A stretch of DNA of 64,000 nt, taken from the IMG/VR virus record IMGVR_UViG_3300044742_000149, positions 1-64,000 of that record. The stretch is one strand, 5' to 3'. Both the position numbers and the translations under genes were made by a program. The notes below the pieces were generated by a model. It made no database searches. It worked only from the letters and a program-made list of their open reading frames with translations, and had not been told where the DNA came from. This DNA comes from a virus. Below are positions 58,692-64,000 of this stretch, in pieces; position 1 is the stretch's first letter, and each line of letters starts with the position of its first letter.

Positions 58692-58895
58692 TCAGGCGTC
58701 TTTGTCGAACAGGTCCAGGGCGTCGAGCACCGCCGCCTCGGCATACTGGCGGGGGACGCTCAACGTCAGGGCCATAATCCCACCGATGGTTGAGTTGCCG
58801 AGCGGCGCTCCCTGGCGAGCGTCGTCAACGAAGTCTGGATCGGAGGTCTTCATCAACTCCAGCGCGTGCCGGACCAGCCTGCAATGATCGCTCAT
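58692..58895 (-). CDS. Small hypothetical protein
   Basis: 67 residues, helical at both ends (R-L-V-R-H-A-L-E-L-M, A-A-V-L-D-A-L-D-L-F-D), polar centre. No family recognised. Part of the second leftward operon. Confidence 0.55.
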   Translation of the reverse strand: MSDHCRLVRHALELMKTSDPDFVDDARQGAPLGNSTIGGIMALTLSVPRQYAEAAVLDALDLFDKDA

Positions 58896-58897
58896 GG

Positions 58898-59212
58898 TCA
58901 GCCCTCTTCCGGCTCGCCGAAGACCTCGGCGTAGAGGGCGGGGCGACCGTGGTGTTCGACCATGGAACGCGCGTCGGACTCGTCCACCAGACGGAGGCCG
59001 TCGCCGCCTGACCAACTGCCTTGCCCGGTGCTCACGGCCCACCGAGAGCGAGGCCCGCCGTGACCGGAGATGAAGAACTGACCCTTGCGAGTGCGATACA
59101 ACCGCGTCTCGTCGTAGTTAAACTTTCCCCGGTCGGAGATATTCCCGCTGACGTTGCATATTTCCTCGGCTGTCTCGGTGTCGTAGACTTTGCCGTCAAT
59201 GACTTTACGCAT
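58898..59212 (-). CDS. Widespread small phage/plasmid protein, function unknown
   Basis: 104 residues. M-R-K-V-I-D-G-K-V-Y-D-T-E-T-A-E-E-I, L-Y-R-T-R-K-G-Q-F-F-I-S-G-H-G-G and a C-terminal helix belong to a widely distributed family of small phage and plasmid proteins of unknown function. GAAAGGAG precedes the ATG inside a hairpin. Confidence 0.75.
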   Translation of the reverse strand: MRKVIDGKVYDTETAEEICNVSGNISDRGKFNYDETRLYRTRKGQFFISGHGGPRSRWAVSTGQGSWSGGDGLRLVDESDARSMVEHHGRPALYAEVFGEPEEG

Positions 59213-59217
59213 GTTGG

Positions 59218-59236
59218 TTGCTCCTTTCACGAGCAA
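59218..59236 (-). promoter_or_regulatory. Shine-Dalgarno-masking hairpin before the widespread small protein
   Basis: TTGCTCGTGAAAGGAGCAA on the - strand: TTGCTC pairs with GAGCAA, loop GTGAAAG. Part of the ribosome-binding site is in the stem. Same design and almost same sequence as at 58623-58639. Confidence 0.55.
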
Positions 59237-59245
59237 TGAGACTTT

Positions 59246-59284
59246 CCGGCCGGGAAGGGGCAACCTCCCGGCCGGTTTCTTTAT
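59246..59284 (+). terminator. GC-rich hairpin with T-rich 3' side on + strand
   Basis: CCGGCCGGG (59246-59254) pairs with CCCGGCCGG (59267-59275), followed by TTTCTTTAT on the + strand. Like the one at 58651-58688, it lies between a leftward gene's end and the next leftward gene's leader. Confidence 0.65.
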
Positions 59285-59964
59285 CAGGCGAACGGTAGAA
59301 GCTGCACAGCCCGCAGCTTCGGCGGCATCGTGATCGGATCGACCGGACCCGCCTCGACGATCCGGCGCAGCCATTCGTTCTCGGCCAGCGCCTTGGTGGC
59401 GTCCTCTATTCCCTCGGCGAAAACGTGAAACAGGCTGAACTTCTTCTGCCGCGAGATCGTTTCCAGTTCGTCGCGGATCATCTGGCGCAGGTTCACGTCG
59501 CCACGGCTCGGGTGGAGGTAGAGGCTTTGAAAGCCCTGGGCATTGATCCACTGCTCGGCCGGATCGCACATCCGCAGGCTCCCGCTGAGGTCCAGGAAGC
59601 CGGCCCATGTCACCAGCACCGGCACGTAGCCGATCCACTCGACCCATGAACCAGGGCGCGCGAGGCTCGGGACGGTGCCGCCGGGACGCGCGAGGCCGGC
59701 GAAAAACAAATCGACAGCTTCCAGGTTCATCTCGTCTTCGATCAGGACATCCATGCGCCGGACGATGGCGTCCATTTCCTCGCGCTCCTTCGCCAGCGGG
59801 CCGTTACCCCACCGCCAGTTCAGGACTTTCAACGTCGGCAGCAGCTCGTCGACGCGATCGAGCAACTCGCCCATCTCGGCGATCAGGCTCTCGCGTGTGT
59901 CAGCGGTTTTCGGCTTCTTCGTCCGCTTTGGTCGCGGCTTTGGGTTTATCGCGGCTTTCGCCAT
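59284..59964 (-). CDS. Hypothetical phage protein
   Basis: 226 residues with a Lys/Pro-rich N-terminus (K-P-R-P-K-R-T-K-K-P-K), helical middle, and W-V-E-W-I-G-Y-V-P-V-L-V-T-W-A-G-F-L. No known family. It may bind nucleic acid with its basic tail. The ATG at 59964 follows GGAGACC; a GTG at 60066 would add a Pro/His-rich stretch. Confidence 0.6.
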   Translation of the reverse strand: MAKAAINPKPRPKRTKKPKTADTRESLIAEMGELLDRVDELLPTLKVLNWRWGNGPLAKEREEMDAIVRRMDVLIEDEMNLEAVDLFFAGLARPGGTVPSLARPGSWVEWIGYVPVLVTWAGFLDLSGSLRMCDPAEQWINAQGFQSLYLHPSRGDVNLRQMIRDELETISRQKKFSLFHVFAEGIEDATKALAENEWLRRIVEAGPVDPITMPPKLRAVQLLPFA

Positions 59965-60138
59965 TTTAGGTCTCCAATTGGATTCAGCCCGACGAATGTC
60001 GGAACCGTCCGCGAACTGGCGCGGAGAGAAGCTGTGCGGTGGTCCGTGCGGCGGTCCGTACGGCACTTCGCAAACCGTTGACGTTGCAGGTGCGGCGCAT
60101 CTGCGGCGGTCTGCGGCGGTTCACAGCTTCCCCCTTCG

Positions 60139-61035
60139 TCAGATCAGCTCGACTTTCTTGTTCAACGCCGCCGTCGCCGTGTGGTAGTGCGCCGGGAACT
60201 CCCGCCAGGTGACCTTGTTCGCCAGCGTGGCCCCGCCTTTTTCGTTCAGGAGCAACTCATGCCCCTGGTCCACCAGCCATTGGAACCGGAACCGGATGCC
60301 CCCAGGGGGCGACAGTGGTAACAGCGGGTGTGACCAGGGCGTGCCGTGCTGCTTGTGGTAGACGGCCGCCCCGGCCAGCTTGGCGTTCTCAATGGCCGGC
60401 AGCAGCCATTCGGGTCGCATGATCCGGGCGCCGCCGCCGCTCTCGCCGCCAGTGATGACCCAATCCATCCCGGTAAAGTTCAGGGCGTCGGTTGGGCCAA
60501 TGATCGGCTCGACCGAGACGAATGCCGTCATGTTCCCGCCGGTGCGCTCCTTGATCGAGCGCAGGACGTTCAGCCTCGCGGCAACTCGGTTGTCCTCCGC
60601 GGACACCCCGATCCAGAAGTTGGCCGGGATGCCGCTGTTGCCGTAGCGATCGACGAGGATTTTGCGGGCTCTGATCGGACGTTTACTGAGGATTTGCATG
60701 ATTACGGTTGGGTGCTGCTCGAAGGCATCCAGGGCCTTGTGGATCGCGTCATCCGGCACTTGCTCGTGGAAAAAGTCGCTCATGCTATTCACGAAGTTCA
60801 GGAACGGGCGGAGCGTGCCGTCATCGGCGACATGAGGTTTCATTCGCCTCAACTGTGACAGCCGATGCAGATGCAGCTTCACGTCCTCGAACTTATGTCC
60901 GAAGTTGAAGCGCGTGTTCCCAACCAAAGCGGCCGCATAGCAGTTGTCGCAACCGGCGCTGACCTTCGTGCAGCCGACCCAGGCGTTGAGCGTGCCGGAA
61001 CACCAACTGATATTCGAGTTCAGCACGACCATCAT
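60139..61035 (-). CDS. DUF5131 (Gp37/Gp68) family protein
   Basis: 298 residues. W-C-S-G-T-L-N-A-W-V-G-C-T-K-V-S-A-G-C-D contains the family hallmark, a three-Cys motif C-x6-C-x2-C (about Cys22, Cys29 and Cys32) thought to bind an iron-sulfur cluster of the radical SAM type. I-Q-I-L-S-K-R-P, V-S-A-E-D, F-V-S-V-E-P and W-V-I-T-G-G-E-S-G follow in order. Its chemistry is not established; it is common in phages. It is coupled to the GIY-YIG gene (ATGA). Confidence 0.85.
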   Translation of the reverse strand: MMVVLNSNISWCSGTLNAWVGCTKVSAGCDNCYAAALVGNTRFNFGHKFEDVKLHLHRLSQLRRMKPHVADDGTLRPFLNFVNSMSDFFHEQVPDDAIHKALDAFEQHPTVIMQILSKRPIRARKILVDRYGNSGIPANFWIGVSAEDNRVAARLNVLRSIKERTGGNMTAFVSVEPIIGPTDALNFTGMDWVITGGESGGGARIMRPEWLLPAIENAKLAGAAVYHKQHGTPWSHPLLPLSPPGGIRFRFQWLVDQGHELLLNEKGGATLANKVTWREFPAHYHTATAALNKKVELI

Positions 61036-61751
61036 GAGTCTCCTGGCGCGAATAAGAAACTTTGCCCGTTGGCCTCCATCGCCTCCCGCTCGTGGCGCTT
61101 CCTCGTGCGCCAAAGGCGTTTGACGGCTTCCGCAGGCATCGGGATGCCACTACGGCTCGCGCTCATCTTCTTCTTGGTTTCCGGCGATCGAGCTACTCCT
61201 GTTCGTGTTGCAATTTCAGCCTGGCCTTCCGGCGAAGAGAAATATCTCTTCCGGGCCGCTGATATTTTGGCCCCGACGCTCGGATCGCGCTTCCTCCCGA
61301 GTTGGTGTGAGGCGTGCGCGACTTTCATCTCCGGGGTCGCTGCCGCCCAGCGCAGTGTGTGTGATCTCGACTTTTTTCGGCGCGTGACGTCGCTATCCTT
61401 GTGACCCTTTTTCAAATCACTGAGCAGCTTCTTTGTGTATTCGGTGAGCCTGAAAGCGCCCTGGTGTGGATCAGGGATCGTGCCGTTGAAGTAAGCCGCG
61501 AAATGATAGGCGTATTTGGACTCCACAAACCCGAGTGCCGCCGGCTCGACGTCATGTGCCAAAACAACGAACGCGAAGGCGGACTCCCCGTACTTGGCCC
61601 ATGCGCGCTGCAATTTAACACTGTGATGTTGCCCATTGCGCAACGCCAAACGATGCGCCTGCCAGCGCAAATCGACTTCTCGACTGGTTTTGCCGACGTA
61701 CCAGCGGTCCGTCCCGCGTTGATTGATGCCATAGATTATCCCGGTCATCAT
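61032..61751 (-). CDS. GIY-YIG homing-type endonuclease
   Basis: 239 residues. G-I-I-Y-G-I-N at the start, then W-Y-V-G-K-T-S-R, H-R-L-A-L-R-N and E-S-K-Y-A at the end of the nuclease domain are GIY-YIG signs. The C-terminal half is Lys/Arg/Ser-rich with S-P-E-T-K-K-K-M-S-A-S-R-S-G, as in NUMOD3 DNA-binding repeats of homing enzymes. The gene is free-standing and inserted in a coupled operon, so it may be mobile. Confidence 0.85.
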   Translation of the reverse strand: MMTGIIYGINQRGTDRWYVGKTSREVDLRWQAHRLALRNGQHHSVKLQRAWAKYGESAFAFVVLAHDVEPAALGFVESKYAYHFAAYFNGTIPDPHQGAFRLTEYTKKLLSDLKKGHKDSDVTRRKKSRSHTLRWAAATPEMKVAHASHQLGRKRDPSVGAKISAARKRYFSSPEGQAEIATRTGVARSPETKKKMSASRSGIPMPAEAVKRLWRTRKRHEREAMEANGQSFLFAPGDS

Positions 61752-61954
61752 GCTTCGTTCTCCTCCAGCACGCCCTCGATCATGCCAAGCACGATCCCCG
61801 CTTCCTCCCTCAACTCGGCGAGAGATTCGCGGGCTCCCCTCACGTCGCCGGTCAGAGTGAGCGAAGTAACCCGGCGTGCGAGCAGGGTAACTCGCCCGCT
61901 GTGCCGGATCACGACTGCCATGGCCGCTCGCATTTCGATTTCGGTGTCGCTCAT
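61748..61954 (-). CDS. Small hypothetical protein
   Basis: 68 residues, helical, with S-L-A-E-L-R-E-E-A-G-I-V-L-G-M-I-E-G-V-L. Coupled on both sides by four-base overlaps. No family recognised. Confidence 0.6.
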   Translation of the reverse strand: MSDTEIEMRAAMAVVIRHSGRVTLLARRVTSLTLTGDVRGARESLAELREEAGIVLGMIEGVLEENEA

Positions 61955-62172
61955 GCCTTCCCTTTCGCCTTGGCGATTACGAAGTCGATCTTAGCCAGCA
62001 CGGCTTCGTCCCTGGCTATGACTTCCGCCTCCATGGCATCGAGCGTTTCACGGATCGGGTTGTTGGCGTCGTCAGGCACGCAGAACGATTGCAGCAGGCT
62101 CAGGATGTTGTCCGCGATGTAGTCGCGCGCCATGTTCAGCGCGCGTAACAGTTCGGCTTCTCGCTTGGTCAT
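61951..62172 (-). CDS. Small hypothetical protein
   Basis: 73 residues, fully helical: E-A-E-L-L-R-A-L-N-M-A-R-D-Y-I and K-I-D-F-V-I-A-K-A-K. No family recognised. Coupled on both sides. Confidence 0.6.
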   Translation of the reverse strand: MTKREAELLRALNMARDYIADNILSLLQSFCVPDDANNPIRETLDAMEAEVIARDEAVLAKIDFVIAKAKGKA

Positions 62173-62390
62173 TCTGGCTCCTTATCGCAGGCGGGGGAAA
62201 CATTCACTTGCACGTCACCGTGCCGGCCGAGCCGATAGAGACTCACAATCAGTGCGCCATTGGCATTGCGACGGAAGCTAATCAGCCCGCCGCGACCGTG
62301 ACCGTCGTTGGAATCGAATTCAATGATTCTTTCATCCCGGCCGGCATACTGATTCGCGACGCATCGCGTGGTTACTTTCGGTCTGATCAT
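62169..62390 (-). CDS. Small hypothetical protein
   Basis: 73 residues, beta-rich with G-L-I-S-F-R-R-N-A-N-G-A-L-I-V-S-L-Y-R-L. No known family. Coupled to the gene downstream. Confidence 0.55.
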   Translation of the reverse strand: MIRPKVTTRCVANQYAGRDERIIEFDSNDGHGRGGLISFRRNANGALIVSLYRLGRHGDVQVNVSPACDKEPE

Positions 62391-62396
62391 GCGCCA

Positions 62397-62876
62397 TTAT
62401 TCCTCGTCTTTCGGGCGTGGCACATTGCGGAACAGCGATCCCATCCGCTGGAGGACTTCGGGCTCATCCAGCGTCCCGTCAGGGTTGATGGTCGAGAACG
62501 TGATCGCCGGCTCGCTGGCGTTCGCCTTGCCCCAGGCATCGAACTGGACGCGATCCAGGAACCGGACGAACTGCGCCAGGCTTCGCGGAGAGCAACCGGG
62601 CGGGTCGGTCCGAACGTATTCGCCGTCGCGGTCGTGAACTTCCGGACCAACGATCACCCCGTTGCCAGCGATCGGAGCCGCGTGTCCGTGGATCATGAAG
62701 AACGATGTCTGCGGCTTGAACATGCCTTCCTCGTCAACGTAGAGCACGTCCCCGTTGGGCAGGCCCAGATACACGGCCTCGATCCAGCCGCCGACGAACC
62801 TTTGCAGGTCCGCCGTCGTGGAATACTCAACCTCGCGGATTTCCCTGGCCGCGCTGTCGATCAACATCGCTTTCAT
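62397..62876 (-). CDS. DUF3846-like protein
   Basis: 159 residues. D-L-Q-R-F-V-G-G-W-I-E-A-V, V-L-Y-V-D-E-E-G-M-F and I-A-G-N-G-V-I-V-G-P-E match DUF3846, a frequent phage protein without known function. The C-terminal half is extra relative to the short family members. Four-base overlap with the gene before it. Confidence 0.7.
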   Translation of the reverse strand: MKAMLIDSAAREIREVEYSTTADLQRFVGGWIEAVYLGLPNGDVLYVDEEGMFKPQTSFFMIHGHAAPIAGNGVIVGPEVHDRDGEYVRTDPPGCSPRSLAQFVRFLDRVQFDAWGKANASEPAITFSTINPDGTLDEPEVLQRMGSLFRNVPRPKDEE

Positions 62877-63307
62877 GGCTTGTACTCCGTCCAGCTCAGG
62901 TCCAACGCCTCCACGGCGGCCACCAGCAGCTCGTGTGGGCTGTTTTCGTCGGTCATCCTGGTATGATCCCGCCCCCAGTCCAGCAACGCCCTCAGCGCCT
63001 CCTCCAGGCGGCTCTCGCGGGGTGCCGTCTCGGCCAGGGTCCGGACCGCCACGTCATAGGTGGCGTGCAGGTCCGGCCACTCGTCAGCGAGGTCCGGCGC
63101 ACCTTTCCCGTGCGCCGCCTCGATGTCCTTGACGAACTCCTGCGCGATCTCGCGCAGGGTCCAGCCCGTCCGATCTACCGGCTCGGCCAGAGTCGCGACC
63201 GCGGCCTCGTAAGCCGTGTCCAGATCGGACCAATCGACCGACTCTCCGCAGCCCGTGCCGCGCTCATACGCGGCAACGAGCAACTCACAGACCTCTCTGG
63301 CGGTCAT
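62873..63307 (-). CDS. Protein with internal duplication
   Basis: 144 residues. W-S-D-L-D-T-A-Y-E-A-A-V-A-T-L-A-E-P (about 26-43) reappears as W-P-D-L-H-A-T-Y-D-V-A-V-R-T-L-A-E-T (about 77-94), each preceded by a helical R-E-hydrophobic segment. A third, poorer helical unit ends the protein. No known family; it may be a helical scaffold. Confidence 0.6.
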   Translation of the reverse strand: MTAREVCELLVAAYERGTGCGESVDWSDLDTAYEAAVATLAEPVDRTGWTLREIAQEFVKDIEAAHGKGAPDLADEWPDLHATYDVAVRTLAETAPRESRLEEALRALLDWGRDHTRMTDENSPHELLVAAVEALDLSWTEYKP

Positions 63308-64000
63308 CTGATCCTCCCCGACGTCTGCGCCCGACCGGCGATGCCCTGGTTGATGGAAACGCTCTCAGCTGCGGTTCGACCGGCGTTGTATGCCGCCGGA
63401 TCGGCCACCCTCCGACCATGGCTCCCGCCGGCCAGCCTCATGCCCAGCGCCGCGAATGCCTCATCGACCAGGGGAGCCTTGATCAGCACCAGGTCGCGGC
63501 CAGTGGTCCGTTGCGTGAAGTCTCGTGCTGACTTCAGTTCCAGCAGCCGCTCACCCAGACGTGCCGCCATGCCCATTTTGAAGCTGGACAGCATACCGGA
63601 CTGCCCGTGCTTCTTGAGCGCCATGTAATCCGGGTTGAACAACACGAAATGGTCGCTCTCCCGGTCGATCGCGCGCTTGAACACCAGCGTCAGATACTCG
63701 GCGATCTCGGTATCAACCTTGAAGCCGAAGTAAACAACGCCGGAGCCTTGCGCCCAGGCTTTGCAGTCGGTGAACGCCGCGATCCGCAGCACCGCGCCGC
63801 TGATCTCATGGTGCCGGACGTTCGCCACCTCCTGCTGGAAGATTACCTGTTCCTTGACGGTGACCTCGTCGAGGTCGATCTCGTATTTGGCCAGGAGACG
63901 ATCGACCGCCGCCGCGGCTTCCTTCGCCTCGGCCTCGGTGCATCCGTTGTCCACGGTCCGCGCCATCATAGCGCGGATTTGCGCGAGCTTACTTTCGCGC
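63304..64000 (-). CDS. DUF2786-like protein, 5' end beyond the window
   Basis: Reading from the right edge, the frame is already open (E-S-K-L-A-Q-I-R-A before the ATG at 63969), and together with N-G-C-T-E-A-E-A-K-E-A-A-A-A-V-D-R-L-L-A-K-Y it forms the DUF2786 pattern (K-I-x-A-L-L-A-K ... G-x-T-x-x-E-A). The start is therefore beyond 64000. About 231 residues are visible. The C-terminal half is unassigned, with a polar end. Such proteins are typical of phage early regions. Confidence 0.7.
   Translation of the reverse strand, partial: RESKLAQIRAMMARTVDNGCTEAEAKEAAAAVDRLLAKYEIDLDEVTVKEQVIFQQEVANVRHHEISGAVLRIAAFTDCKAWAQGSGVVYFGFKVDTEIAEYLTLVFKRAIDRESDHFVLFNPDYMALKKHGQSGMLSSFKMGMAARLGERLLELKSARDFTQRTTGRDLVLIKAPLVDEAFAALGMRLAGGSHGRRVADPAAYNAGRTAAESVSINQGIAGRAQTSGRIR

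Overview
The window looks like most of the genome of a temperate, high-GC, long-tailed (siphovirus-type) double-stranded DNA phage or prophage. The evidence is an HK97-type packaging and head module, a major tail protein, a frameshifted tail assembly chaperone, a 1,996-residue tape measure, a GH19 endolysin and a repressor/Cro pair with shared operators. The base composition and several family resemblances (GapR/DUF2312-like, DUF6456-like, DUF5131, DUF3846-like, DUF2786-like) suggest an alphaproteobacterial host; that is an inference. No integrase, attachment site or tRNA was seen. The last gene runs off the right edge, so the genome or contig continues.

Layout. 1-596: GC-rich tandem repeats and a pair of 19-bp repeats, no gene. 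597-13717 (+): double-HTH protein, HNH nuclease, small membrane protein, TerS, TerL, portal, protease, capsid, a glycosyltransferase and a methyltransferase inserted in the head module, connectors, tail terminator, tail tube and tail chaperone. 13723-19713 (+): tape measure. 19710-39871 (+): an unusually long adhesin region. Many small virion-like proteins, two LamG-type proteins, an Ala/Gly solenoid-like protein and three fibre proteins lie between the tape measure and the tail hub, followed by an S74-chaperone fibre. 39880-41336 (+): lysis region. 41329-50378 (-): tightly packed small genes, then a recombination set (RecA-like ATPase, PD-(D/E)XK nuclease, SbcC-like ATPase) and the repressor. 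50456-58401 (+): Cro-like protein and replication/DNA-processing genes, including a VRR-NUC nuclease, a DUF1376-type protein, a ParB-like protein and two methyltransferase-fold proteins. 58398-64000 (-): a second leftward accessory operon with an XhlA-like protein, a DUF5131 protein and a GIY-YIG endonuclease.

How it fits together. The repressor at 49704-50378 lies between two promoter regions that carry the same operator, GGGAC-N5-GTCCC. One operator lies in the spacer of a sigma70-type promoter for the leftward recombination operon. Two lie between repressor and cro, one of them with the same geometry relative to a candidate promoter for the rightward operon. This is a lambda-like immunity region, read directly from the sequence. 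Other notable points are a glycosyltransferase frame with no ordinary start codon that could be reached by a -1 slip, a lytic-transglycosylase domain in the tape measure whose catalytic Glu position is Ala, a stand-alone helicase C-terminal domain, a small methyltransferase with a Trm1-like motif, and two leftward genes that share a hairpin plus Shine-Dalgarno-masking leader.
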